DNA of 64,000 nt from Echinicola sp. 20G (GTDB lineage: Bacteria > Bacteroidota > Bacteroidia > Cytophagales > Cyclobacteriaceae): contig NZ_AP024154.1 of assembly GCF_015533855.1 (NCBI RefSeq), positions 4,904,501-4,968,500 of the forward strand, read 5' to 3'. Below the pieces are notes generated by a model. That model made no database searches. It was given only the letters and a program-made list of their open reading frames with translations, and was not told the origin of the DNA. Below, piece by piece: positions 54,448-62,995 of the stretch. The position numbers were made by a program, and so were the translations under genes. Position 1 is the stretch's first letter, and the number at the start of each line of letters is the position of its first letter.

Positions 54448-55527
54448 ATGAAAACATTATCCATTTTAGAAATGCTCACACTGGCAGTACTTTTACTGGC
54501 CTGTGAGCAATCCCATACTGACCAAAAGGAACTTCAAAAAATGAATGAGCTGCAGGTTATCGGGAGTCACAACAGCTACAAAATCTGTATCGAAAAGCCG
54601 GTTTTGGACTTTATCGCCCAAAAAGATTCTATGACCGCACTATCCTTGGCATATGAACATATCCCTCTTTCAGATCAACTGGACTTAGGGCTTCGAAACC
54701 TGGAAATGGATGTTTTCCACGACCCACAAGGAGGAAGGTACCAACACCCAAAAGCCATCACCCTTCTTAATGCTACAGGCATTTCCACTCTCCCTTTTGA
54801 TGAGGCCGATAAGCTTAATGAACCAGGGTTAAAGATGTTCCATGTTCAGGATATTGACTTCCGTAGTCACCATTTGCTTTTTAAAGACGGCTTAAAAGAG
54901 CTTTTAAGATGGAGCAAGCAAAACCCTGAGCACAGCCCGATTATTATTCTCATCAATGCCAAAGATGACAACTCTCCGGAGATCACCCCTGCTTTGCCCT
55001 TTACTGCCGCAGCTTTGGATAGTATCGATTTGGAAATCCGCACTGTCATGCCTGCTGAAAAGCTAATCACCCCTGATTTGGTTCGCGGAGACCATGTCTC
55101 TTTGGAGGAAGCTGTCACTACAAATGGATGGCCTGCTTTGGATGAGGTAAGAGGCCGCTTTCTCTTTGTTTTGGATGAAAAGGAAGCCAAGATCAATCGC
55201 TACCTCGAAAAGCATCCCAACCTCCAAAATGCTGCATTGTTTGTCAATGTTAAGGAAGGAAATCCAAATGCAGGTTTTAGAATCATCAATGATCCTGTTA
55301 AAAACCATGATTATATCAAAGATCTGGTAAGCAAGGGGTATATGATCAGAACCCGCGCAGATGCAGGAACCCTAGAAGCCAGGCGCAACGATTACAATCG
55401 ATTTGAGCAAGCAAAAAGCTCCGGAGCCCAAGTAATTTCAACAGACTATTATGTCCCCAGCAAATTGTTTGAATCTGAATTTCAAGTCCGGTTTGAAAAT
55501 GGCAGTTTTGAACGGGAAAGACCTTAA
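54448..55527 (+). CDS. Secreted Ca2+-dependent PI-phospholipase C-like lipoprotein
   Basis: 359 aa. Lipoprotein signal with Cys19 (VLLLAC). The catalytic domain matches the Ca2+-dependent phosphoinositide phospholipase C family (PI-PLC-C1 type): VIGSHNSYK (His41), DLGLRNLEMDVFHDPQGG (Glu86, Asp88, His91), MFHVQDIDFRSHHLLFKDGLKELLRW and PIIILINAKDD. The late part carries IRTRADAGTLEARRNDYNRFEQAKSSGAQVISTDYYVPSKLF, a conserved PLC C-terminal region. It should cleave phosphoinositide-like phosphodiesters at the cell surface. Real substrates in Bacteroidota are not known. Single-gene unit, convergent with two sulfatases across a shared terminator. Confidence 0.85.
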   Translation: MKTLSILEMLTLAVLLLACEQSHTDQKELQKMNELQVIGSHNSYKICIEKPVLDFIAQKDSMTALSLAYEHIPLSDQLDLGLRNLEMDVFHDPQGGRYQHPKAITLLNATGISTLPFDEADKLNEPGLKMFHVQDIDFRSHHLLFKDGLKELLRWSKQNPEHSPIIILINAKDDNSPEITPALPFTAAALDSIDLEIRTVMPAEKLITPDLVRGDHVSLEEAVTTNGWPALDEVRGRFLFVLDEKEAKINRYLEKHPNLQNAALFVNVKEGNPNAGFRIINDPVKNHDYIKDLVSKGYMIRTRADAGTLEARRNDYNRFEQAKSSGAQVISTDYYVPSKLFESEFQVRFENGSFERERP

Positions 55528-55577
55528 ATAAAAATAAGTAAGTTGCCAAAAGTTACTTCACAATCTATATTGATTAA

Positions 55578-55616
55578 AACAGTAAGAGGCCTGTTAAAAT
55601 CAGGCCTCTTACTGTT
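55578..55616. terminator. Bidirectional terminator between the PI-PLC-like gene and sulfatase 1
   Basis: A perfect 16-bp stem (AACAGTAAGAGGCCTG at 55578-55593 with 55601-55616) closes a 7-base loop. It lies 50 bp past the PLC stop and 15 bp from the convergent sulfatase stop. Confidence 0.9.
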
Positions 55617-55631
55617 AAATTTTAAAATCCA

Positions 55632-57194
55632 CTACTTCAATTCCAGCGCTTCAGTTTCTGTATTTTCCGCCCCTCTGATTTCTTGGAATTTGGCTTTCAT
55701 TTCTTCCAATTTTTTCGGATTACTTGCTGCCAAGTTATTTTGCTGGCCAATATCTTCTTTCAGATTGTAAAGTTGATATTCATCAGAATTACCTATTTCG
55801 ATATTTACAGATTTAATTACTGCTGGGCCATCATAAGGAGGGATCATAATCCAATCTCCTTGTCTCAAGGCTGTACGGGAAGTGGCTTCTAAGACCAATT
55901 GATCTCTTCCATCTTCAGAATTTCCCATAAATGCCTCCAATAAATCTTCACTATCCTGACCTTTTTGGTTACTTCCTACCAAGTCAGCTAATGAAGTCAA
56001 TAAATCCACCTGACAAACCAATGCATCAGACACCTTAGGTTCAATTTTGCCTTTCCAATATACCATAAATGGCACTCGGGTTCCCGCTTCGAAAAGGCTG
56101 TATTTACCTCCTCTTAGTGGGCCAGCAGGTGTATGGTCTCCCAACTTTTCTACTGCATCATCATAATACCCGTCATTCAACACAGGCCCATTGTCGCTGG
56201 AGAAAACAATCAAGGTATTCTCCATCAGTCCTTCTTTTTCCAAAGTTTTCAAAAACTCTCCAACACACCAGTCTGCTTCCAGGATCACATCCCCTCTTGG
56301 TCCCATACCAGAAGTACCTTCAAATCTAGGATGTGGCGTACGCGGTACGTGAGGTTGTTGCAAAGCATAGTACAAGAAAAAAGGTTCATCTTTATGTTGC
56401 TTTACATAGTCTTGTGCCTTGGCCAAGAAATGGTCTGCCATATCTACATCGCTCCATTTAGCTGCTTCACCACCCTTCATAAAACCAATTCGCGGAACAC
56501 CATTGACAATGCTATTATTATGGCCATGGTGCCATTTCATCGTCAACATTTCTGGATTATCTTTTCCGGTAGGTTCACCTTCAAAATTCTTTTGATAGCT
56601 AACTTCAATAGGATCATTGGGATCCAAATTAACTACATGCCCATTTTCGATATAAACGGTTGGAACCCGATCCTGTGTAGCGGCCAAAATATGACTGTAA
56701 TCAAAACCTACTTCATTAGGGCTCGGGCTGATTTTTTCATTCCAGTTCACATTGCCACTGCCCAATCCAAGGTGCCATTTACCCACAATTCCCGTATAAT
56801 AACCTTGTTCCTTCAGCATCTTAGGTAGGGTAAGTTGCTCTGTATCGATCAAAAGCGGAGCGGTTCCTGGAAGTATTTTGGCATTTTTGTTTCTCCAAGG
56901 ATACATTCCGGTCAACAAAGCGTAGCGGCTTGGTGTACAGGTGGCAGATGTAGCATAGCCATTGGTAAAACGCACACCTCCATTGGCCAATTTATCCATA
57001 TTGGGTGTGCTTAATTCAGTGGCGCCATAAGCACTGACATCACCATAGCCCAAATCATCCATATAGATAACGACTATATTAGGTTTTTTGTCAGTACTTG
57101 GTTCTTCTACTGTTTTAGACTCTTGCTTGCAGGCCCATGAGCTTCCTAAGATAAAAACTGCAAGTGTAAAAATTTTAAGATTTTCGATATTCAT
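55632..57194 (-). CDS. Sulfatase 1 (formylglycine-dependent arylsulfatase family), lipoprotein
   Basis: 520 aa. Lipoprotein signal with Cys22 (GSSWAC), so it should be exported and lipid-anchored. The active-site motif is CTPSRYALLTG (Cys86, modified to formylglycine). Metal ligands are D46-D47 in MDDLGYGD and the late pair in FSSDNGP. Other family marks are GKWHLGLG and GGKYSLFEAGTRVPF. It is a type I sulfatase that removes sulfate esters from glycans or other substrates. It is followed upstream by a second sulfatase 44 bp away on the same strand, making a two-gene unit. No formylglycine-generating enzyme or anSME gene is in the window. Confidence 0.93.
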   Translation of the reverse strand: MNIENLKIFTLAVFILGSSWACKQESKTVEEPSTDKKPNIVVIYMDDLGYGDVSAYGATELSTPNMDKLANGGVRFTNGYATSATCTPSRYALLTGMYPWRNKNAKILPGTAPLLIDTEQLTLPKMLKEQGYYTGIVGKWHLGLGSGNVNWNEKISPSPNEVGFDYSHILAATQDRVPTVYIENGHVVNLDPNDPIEVSYQKNFEGEPTGKDNPEMLTMKWHHGHNNSIVNGVPRIGFMKGGEAAKWSDVDMADHFLAKAQDYVKQHKDEPFFLYYALQQPHVPRTPHPRFEGTSGMGPRGDVILEADWCVGEFLKTLEKEGLMENTLIVFSSDNGPVLNDGYYDDAVEKLGDHTPAGPLRGGKYSLFEAGTRVPFMVYWKGKIEPKVSDALVCQVDLLTSLADLVGSNQKGQDSEDLLEAFMGNSEDGRDQLVLEATSRTALRQGDWIMIPPYDGPAVIKSVNIEIGNSDEYQLYNLKEDIGQQNNLAASNPKKLEEMKAKFQEIRGAENTETEALELK

Positions 57195-57238
57195 GTTTTA
57201 AATTAATTAACTGATTATAAACAGTTTAAAGAAATACT

Positions 57239-59302
57239 TTACCTAAAGAAAGCACTATTAGGTACCTCCTGATCACTTTGATTGGCTATGCTCCAGTTTA
57301 GTTTGACTGAAGCGGAATTTTTGCCTTTCTTATTTAAGTAATAAAACTTAATTGGGTGCAGCCCTTTTTCCAAAAATACTTTTCCTTCAGGTTGGTCTTG
57401 ATTGTGGTAATTTCCATCCAATACACCAATGTCATGAATTCTCATGTAAACTTTTTGTTCAGTTTTACTGGTAGAAAATCTATATTCTCCACTTTCTGGC
57501 ACTTCTATGTACCCTTCAAAAACGGCCAGATTACCTTTGTCAGACAATTCTGAATCAGAAATAGAAACCACTTTTTCACTGGCTTTTGCCTTTCCTACCA
57601 CTTGTGGGATGTAATCTGTATTCACCTTGTAAGTATTTAGCAATAAGCCTGACCTTACTTTCATTACCTCCAAAGCTGGCACCAAAGCTTCATCATAAGG
57701 TCTCTTGGCCTCCGGGTTAGCTATTCTTCTCCTTAGTACCATTTGCTTAAATTCAGCTTGCATTGCGCTTTGAGAAGCTGCTATATTTTGTGCTTGCTGA
57801 GGGTCAGCGGTCACGTCATAAATTTCAAAATCATCCGCTTGATCAGCAATATTGTATCGGACACCTACCATATTGCCTTTTCTGATCATCTGCATCTGTC
57901 CCCGCTTCTTACCTTGGTGTTCTTCGGTAAATTCAGCATATCGTGGTACATTCCCATTTTGAAAATATTCCACATACACTTGGCTCTCTTTCTGTTTCCC
58001 TTTTCCTGTCAAGGAAGGTAATAAAGAAACCCCATCTGATCTCACCGGTGCTGCTGTACCTGCGGCATCCGCAAAAGTAGGCAACCAATCATAAGAAATG
58101 CTAGGTTCATCTACCACCGTATTTTCTTTGATACTTCCAGGCCAATGAACGATTGTGGCCGTACGAAGTCCTCCTTCATAAACATCTCTTTTTATTCCAT
58201 CAAACTCTGCAAAATTATTGAAGAATTCAGGAGTATAATCCACATACTCCTTTGGAAGGTACGATTCCCTAGAAGGGCCATTGTCTGAGGTAAATACCAC
58301 TAATGTGTTTTCATCAATGGCCAGATCCTTCAATAATTGTAACAAATCCCCTACTTGATCATCTATCCTTCTATTGACTGTAGCATATCGCTTATAAGTA
58401 TCCGGCCAAGGCTTTTCTGGAGTCGCCTCATTTTTATCATCATCATAAGTAGCCGAAGCAAACTCTGGATAAATAAAGGAATCCACTTCTCCTGATGCCG
58501 TGTTGATCATGTTTCCTGGAGTTCCTGTCCATTGCATGCCACCTTTAAGGCCACCACCTGCTGGATAATCCTGAGTAGGCAATTCAAGTACAGCATGGGG
58601 TGTGTCATAAGCCAGGAACATAAAAAACGGTTGGTCACCTTTGCGCTCTTGGTGGTCAACAATGTATTTTTTAGCCTTAGCAGTAAACAAGTCTCCTGTA
58701 TAACATTTATCCAAGCCTTGGACGATTTTATAATCTTCATAGACCTCCTTGGCACCTCTATACACTCCCTCTACAGGATAATGCTCATGCCCGTCTCGAT
58801 GTCTGATATATCCAAAATAATGATCAAAGCCTTTTTTCAGTGGGTGCGATGGCCAATCAGGACCTTCTCCCCCACCCTGAAGCCCCCACTTACCAATTGC
58901 AACAGTTTCATAACCAACCGACTTCAGCACCTCAGCTACGGTGTAATTATCTCCCAAATACTTATCAAATTGATTGTCGCGTACATGGGCATGACCTTGG
59001 TTTACGCCCATTAAGATAGAGGCCCTGGATGGCGCACACACTGGGGCAGCAGTATAGTGATTGGTCAGCATCGCTCCTTCTGCAGCCATTCTGTCCAACT
59101 CAGGGGTTAATATCCACGGTTCGCTTCTATCCCCCTTATCCTTTCTGGCATTTTGAAAAAAAGCACCAAGATCTCCATATCCAAGATCATCCGTAAGAAT
59201 AAAAATGATATTGGGTTGCTTTTGCTCCTGTGACATAGATACTTTAGGCCCAGCCAATAAAAGCATCAATGCCGCAGCAACTAGCTTATTCAGTTTAGTC
59301 AT
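57239..59302 (-). CDS. Sulfatase 2 with C-terminal PA14-like domain, secreted
   Basis: About 687 aa from the ATG at 59302, which places a clean signal peptide (1-24, ending MSQ) at the start; an upstream frame to 59341 would only add charged residues. The active-site motif is CAPSRASILMG (Cys89, formylglycine). Metal site ILTDDLGYGDLG and VFTSDNGPSRE. GKWGLQGGGEG follows the family GKW motif. The C-terminal about 130 residues (YIEVPESGEYRFSTSKTEQ and HPIKFYYLNKKGKNSASVKLNW) look like a PA14 or similar beta-sandwich domain, probably for binding carbohydrate. First gene of the two-gene sulfatase unit. Target substrate unknown; marine sulfated polysaccharides are the usual ones. Confidence 0.9.
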   Translation of the reverse strand: MTKLNKLVAAALMLLLAGPKVSMSQEQKQPNIIFILTDDLGYGDLGAFFQNARKDKGDRSEPWILTPELDRMAAEGAMLTNHYTAAPVCAPSRASILMGVNQGHAHVRDNQFDKYLGDNYTVAEVLKSVGYETVAIGKWGLQGGGEGPDWPSHPLKKGFDHYFGYIRHRDGHEHYPVEGVYRGAKEVYEDYKIVQGLDKCYTGDLFTAKAKKYIVDHQERKGDQPFFMFLAYDTPHAVLELPTQDYPAGGGLKGGMQWTGTPGNMINTASGEVDSFIYPEFASATYDDDKNEATPEKPWPDTYKRYATVNRRIDDQVGDLLQLLKDLAIDENTLVVFTSDNGPSRESYLPKEYVDYTPEFFNNFAEFDGIKRDVYEGGLRTATIVHWPGSIKENTVVDEPSISYDWLPTFADAAGTAAPVRSDGVSLLPSLTGKGKQKESQVYVEYFQNGNVPRYAEFTEEHQGKKRGQMQMIRKGNMVGVRYNIADQADDFEIYDVTADPQQAQNIAASQSAMQAEFKQMVLRRRIANPEAKRPYDEALVPALEVMKVRSGLLLNTYKVNTDYIPQVVGKAKASEKVVSISDSELSDKGNLAVFEGYIEVPESGEYRFSTSKTEQKVYMRIHDIGVLDGNYHNQDQPEGKVFLEKGLHPIKFYYLNKKGKNSASVKLNWSIANQSDQEVPNSAFFR

Positions 59303-59716
59303 AACTATAATTTGGGTTAATGTTTGTTCTGTGCAAAACACTCTGGCAGCTGGCTATTCCCACCAAAGTTTTCTCTCCTTTTAACTGCCCAATTTATTAA
59401 AAAAAAACTGCTTTGTCACCGCTTCTGTACTAACCTATTGAAAATATTATCTTTTAAATCCTTATGTTTGATTATTTGGTAGGTATCTGGTTTGAACGGT
59501 AGTTCTTTTTTTAACGGCTGCTGAACAACCTCTTTTTACAGCCTTATCAAAGCAAATGAAAAGCTGGGGCCATATTATCCCCTTCTAATTAATTATAATT
59601 TTAAAACCTTATCCTTATCTTTGGAAGTAAATAAATTTCGCTCTTAAAAGCTTGGAATGATGGATTTCTCCCTTATGTAAAGGAAGTCATGTAATCCATC
59701 GATAAACATTTAAAAA
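59303..59716. other. Divergent intergenic region between sulfatase 2 and the exonuclease gene
   Basis: About 410 bp without a gene. It must hold the sulfatase promoter on the minus strand and the exonuclease promoter on the plus strand. A -7-like box for the plus strand is at 59616-59623. Confidence 0.5.
59616..59623 (+). promoter_or_regulatory. Candidate -7 box of the exonuclease gene
   Basis: TATCTTTG is a full match to TAnnTTTG, 93 bp upstream of the exonuclease ATG. The -33 region is AT-rich without a TTG at the expected distance. Confidence 0.28.
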
Positions 59717-60523
59717 ATGAATTTAAACTTAAAATCACCAGTTGCATTTTTTGATCTTGAGGCCACGGGGATCAATATTTCTACGGATAGGATTGTAGAA
59801 ATATCCATTATAAAAGTTCATCCAAACGGAAAAGAGGAAATCAGGACTGAAAAGGTAAATCCAACAATCCCAATTCCAAAAGAGGTTTCTTTGATTCATG
59901 GCATCTATGACGAAGACATCAAGGACGCTCCAACGTTTAAGGATATCGCAAAAGAAATGCATCAGTTTTTGGAAGGTGCCGATTTGGCTGGTTTTAATGT
60001 ACTCAAATTTGACATCCCCCTTTTGGTAGAGGAATTTTTAAGAGCAGGAATTGACTTTGACATTGAAAAAAGAAATTTGCTGGATGCTCAGAAAATCTTC
60101 CATATGATGGAAAAAAGGAATCTGTCGGCGGCCTATAAATTTTACTGTGGCAAGACCTTAGAAAATGCCCACAGTGCAGAGGCAGACACGATCGCTACTT
60201 ACGAGGTTTTCAAGGCTCAAGTGGAACGATATGAAAATGAAGAAGCCATAGACCTGCAAGGCAATAAACTTGGCATCATACAAAATGACATGAAAAAAAT
60301 TCATGCCCTGATCAATGAAAAAATGGTGGATCTAGCCGGAAGGTTCATTTTCAACGATGAAGGTGTGGAATGCTTTAACTTCGGCAAGCACAAAGGCAAA
60401 CCGGTTGAAAAAGTGCTGCAGGAAGAACCTAATTACTATGACTGGATGATGAAAGGAGATTTCCCTCTAGATACTAAAAGGAAATTCACCCAAATTAAAT
60501 TAAGAAATTTCAATAACCGATAA
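59717..60523 (+). CDS. DEDDh 3'-5' exonuclease (DnaQ/epsilon-like) with extra C-terminal domain
   Basis: 268 aa. The DEDDh catalytic set is complete: D13 and E15 in FDLEATG, D99 in FNVLKFD, H152 in AHSAEAD and D157. It is a stand-alone 3'-5' exonuclease or proofreading-type domain. After the exonuclease core (about 1-175) the C-terminus carries FNFGKHKGKPVEKVLQEEPNYYDWMM, a short domain with a GKHKGKP signature that is often joined to such nucleases and may bind DNA. It is not fused to a polymerase or helicase. Single-gene unit with its own terminator, so a repair or RNA-trimming role is the best guess. Confidence 0.87.
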   Translation: MNLNLKSPVAFFDLEATGINISTDRIVEISIIKVHPNGKEEIRTEKVNPTIPIPKEVSLIHGIYDEDIKDAPTFKDIAKEMHQFLEGADLAGFNVLKFDIPLLVEEFLRAGIDFDIEKRNLLDAQKIFHMMEKRNLSAAYKFYCGKTLENAHSAEADTIATYEVFKAQVERYENEEAIDLQGNKLGIIQNDMKKIHALINEKMVDLAGRFIFNDEGVECFNFGKHKGKPVEKVLQEEPNYYDWMMKGDFPLDTKRKFTQIKLRNFNNR

Positions 60524-60528
60524 AATCA

Positions 60529-60552
60529 AAAGGCTGCCATTGGGCAGCCTTT
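60529..60552. terminator. Bidirectional terminator between exonuclease and EcsC-family gene
   Basis: AAAGGCTGCC (60529-60538) pairs with GGCAGCCTTT (60543-60552) around a 4-base loop; the A/T ends give T-tracts on both strands. It lies 6 bp past the exonuclease stop and 8 bp before the convergent EcsC stop. Confidence 0.88.
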
Positions 60553-60559
60553 CCTATGT

Positions 60560-61294
60560 TTATTCGATAATACCTTTCTGTTCAAAATACCTCATTCGGT
60601 AACATTGCATGGCTGTTTTTCCCAAATGGTCTGACAACTGCCAATTGGCAATCGCTCCTACACCCGCACCAATTACAGGAATCAGCTGGGCCAATTTGGC
60701 CAAATCCATATAATCCCTGTACTCTATCTGAAAACTCCTCCAATCAAAAGAGTCCCCTTGATCCGGCAAAGTCGATTTGTGGCTTGACCAATTCTCCAAT
60801 ACTTTAATCACTTCCAGTCTTTTCTGTTGACTACAAAATGCCAGTTGGAAAACATGAAGAATAAATAAGCGCTCTTTAAAGTCTTTGACATCATGTCCAT
60901 ACATTGATGCAACCTCAAACAGCATTTTCATTTTAATGGCCAAAAAAGCAGGAAAATCCACAAAGCCCATTAAAATCCCCCCTGCGCCAGTCACCGCTCC
61001 TTCCACTGAAGCCGTTCGCTGATACCACTTTATTTTATGCTTTATTTTAGCTTCCCGTTTTTCAAAAGCCACTTCTCCTGGAATGGTAGTGTTGATGTAG
61101 GTGGAACCAAAAAGAACTCCTTTCACCATCTTTTCGATGGCAAAAGTAATGGCTTGATGGATTTTGTCTGGAATTATATCATTAATCTTATGCTGGATGC
61201 CTTTCGTCATCCGATTAAATATAGATGGATGCTTTTTGACTTTCCTGAGCCAAGCATTCATTTCATAAAAGGCTATTTCTTCATATAGCAACAT
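60560..61294 (-). CDS. EcsC-family protein
   Basis: 244 aa. The conserved core includes YEMNAWLRKVKKHPSI, IPDKIHQAITFAIEKMVKGVLFGS, a glycine-rich GAVTGAGGILMGFVDFPAFLAIKMKMLFEVASMYG segment and LIPVIGAGVGAIANWQLSDHLG near the end. That is the layout of the EcsC family, first named from a Bacillus gene next to an ABC transporter; the biochemical function is unknown. Two moderately hydrophobic Gly-rich segments suggest membrane association. It is transcribed as a single gene with a -7-like box at 61329-61336. No ABC genes adjoin it here. Confidence 0.82.
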   Translation of the reverse strand: MLLYEEIAFYEMNAWLRKVKKHPSIFNRMTKGIQHKINDIIPDKIHQAITFAIEKMVKGVLFGSTYINTTIPGEVAFEKREAKIKHKIKWYQRTASVEGAVTGAGGILMGFVDFPAFLAIKMKMLFEVASMYGHDVKDFKERLFILHVFQLAFCSQQKRLEVIKVLENWSSHKSTLPDQGDSFDWRSFQIEYRDYMDLAKLAQLIPVIGAGVGAIANWQLSDHLGKTAMQCYRMRYFEQKGIIE

Positions 61295-61328
61295 GCGTTG
61301 ATGTCTTGATGGATATCATTTGATTATG

Positions 61329-61336
61329 CAAATTTA
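61329..61336 (-). promoter_or_regulatory. Candidate -7 box of the EcsC-family gene
   Basis: CAAATTTA on the plus strand reads TAAATTTG on the minus strand, a full match to TAnnTTTG, 35 bp upstream of the ATG at 61294. No clear -33 element. Confidence 0.28.
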
Positions 61337-61352
61337 GTTCCAATAAACCCTC

Positions 61353-61865
61353 TTATGGGTGGTTTAAACTTCCCCTTTTACCTAATTCAACGACCCGAAG
61401 ATTTTTTGGTTGGCCTGCTACCAATTCAAACTTCAGCATGGTTTTTACTTGATGGAAGCCATGATTGCCAATTGCACCGGGATTCATATAAAGACAGTTT
61501 AACTCTTTGTCAAACTCTACCTTGCAGATGTGAGAATGGCCACAAATAAAAATCGTCGGCCTGATTTCCTTGATCCTCTTTTTGACTCCCGTAGCATACC
61601 TCGGAGGTTTGCCTCCAATATGGATCATCATGACCCGAGCATTTTCCACCTCAAAAACCAATTCTTCAGGAAATCTTTCCTGAATGCTGGCATCATCAAT
61701 ATTACCAAATACAGCCCTTACCTTTTTTCCTTTGGGCAAAACTTCCATTACTTTTTCGGAACCAATATCTCCTGCATGCCATATTTCATCCACATCCTCC
61801 AAATGAGCAAGGGTTTTATCATCTATAAAACTGTGGGAATCTGAAATCAAGCCTACTTTTACCAT
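61353..61865 (-). CDS. YfcE/MJ0936-type metallophosphoesterase
   Basis: 170 aa single-domain calcineurin-like phosphoesterase. Metal-binding set: DSH (D9, H11 in GLISDSHSF), HAGDIG, GNIDD, MMIHIGG and GHSHI near residue 130, followed by NPGAIGNHG. This short form is the phosphodiesterase family that cleaves small phosphodiesters such as bis-p-nitrophenyl phosphate in vitro. The physiological substrate is unknown. It is cytoplasmic (no signal peptide). It is a single-gene unit 58 bp upstream of the EcsC gene on the same strand, so the two may share a transcript. Confidence 0.88.
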   Translation of the reverse strand: MVKVGLISDSHSFIDDKTLAHLEDVDEIWHAGDIGSEKVMEVLPKGKKVRAVFGNIDDASIQERFPEELVFEVENARVMMIHIGGKPPRYATGVKKRIKEIRPTIFICGHSHICKVEFDKELNCLYMNPGAIGNHGFHQVKTMLKFELVAGQPKNLRVVELGKRGSLNHP

Positions 61866-61989
61866 AATTTTTTACTGCTTTATTCAAGACAATAATATAT
61901 TTTGTGTAACAAAGAAATAGAAATAAATCACCCCATAAAAGCGAAATCAACAATTAACAGAAGGCAGTTCATTTCTTAGAAGTATTTGC

Positions 61990-61997
61990 TATTTTTG
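61990..61997 (+). promoter_or_regulatory. Candidate -7 box of the DUF808 gene
   Basis: TATTTTTG is a full match to TAnnTTTG, 25 bp upstream of the ATG at 62022. The -33 region lacks a TTG. Confidence 0.32.
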
Positions 61998-62021
61998 GTT
62001 TTTTAAAAACAATAACACTTT

Positions 62022-62888
62022 ATGGCATCAGGTTTTTTTGCAATTCTAGACGACATCGCCACACTGATGGACGATGTGGCTTCCATGACCAAAATAGCAA
62101 CTAAAAAAACAGCAGGAATCTTGGGAGATGACTTGGCTGTAAATGCTGAAAAAGCCTCTGGTTTTGCTTCCTCAAGAGAAATTCCGGTTCTTTGGGCCAT
62201 TACCAAAGGTTCCTTGGTCAATAAGCTCATCATCTTGCCGGTAGCATTTTTACTGAGTTCTTTTTTACCCTCAGCCATCACGATAATCCTGATCGTTGGG
62301 GGAATTTATTTGGCCTTTGAAGGAGCGGAAAAAGTTTACCACCTCTTTGTGCCCCATCATCAGTCTAAGAAAGAGGCCATCAAAGAAACCCGTACCAAAG
62401 AAGAAATCCTCGCTTTGGAAAAAGAGCGTATTAAGTCAGCCATAGTCACTGATTTTATCCTCTCCGTGGAAATTATCATCATTGCTTTGGGAGCCGTAGT
62501 GGGTGAACCGCTTATCAACCAAATTATTATTGTCACTTTTATTGCCATTTTGGCCACTGTTGGGGTCTATGGTATTGTTGCGCTGATTGTTAGAATGGAC
62601 GAAGCTGGCTATAAGCTCATGGCCAGGAGCCAAAAGAAATCAGGTTTTATTTTTGGACTTGGAAAAGCATTGGTAAGTGCACTTCCTTTGGTCATCAAAG
62701 CTTTAGGATTTATCGGCACCTTGGCTTTGCTATTGGTTGCTGGAGGAATCTTCACTCACAGTATTGAATTTCTCCACCATTTCGCCCCTAGCATCCCCGC
62801 TTTCATCAAAGATTTTGTAACAGGACTTATTATAGGTTTCATTGCCTTAATGGTTTATAAGCTGATCAAAAAAATCATTGGTAAATAA
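62022..62888 (+). CDS. DUF808 (YedI-like) integral membrane protein
   Basis: 288 aa. Starts with the family signature MASGFFAILDDIATLMDDV, then KIATKKTAGILGDDLAVNAEKASGF and PVLWAITKGSLVNKLIILP. Hydrophobic segments follow at about 75-105, 145-175, 210-240 and 260-285, giving four or five membrane helices. YedI/DUF808 proteins are inner-membrane proteins of unknown function found in many Gram-negatives. It is a single gene followed 107 bp later by the aldehyde dehydrogenase gene on the same strand. Confidence 0.85.
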   Translation: MASGFFAILDDIATLMDDVASMTKIATKKTAGILGDDLAVNAEKASGFASSREIPVLWAITKGSLVNKLIILPVAFLLSSFLPSAITIILIVGGIYLAFEGAEKVYHLFVPHHQSKKEAIKETRTKEEILALEKERIKSAIVTDFILSVEIIIIALGAVVGEPLINQIIIVTFIAILATVGVYGIVALIVRMDEAGYKLMARSQKKSGFIFGLGKALVSALPLVIKALGFIGTLALLLVAGGIFTHSIEFLHHFAPSIPAFIKDFVTGLIIGFIALMVYKLIKKIIGK

Positions 62889-62995
62889 AGTTGCCCGAAA
62901 TTGGCCAATAAATCCTTCCCAAAAGCTCTTAGGAATGGTTTATGCTTGTACTACCATGTAAATTTTTGACTTCATTTAATATAAACTGACAACAT

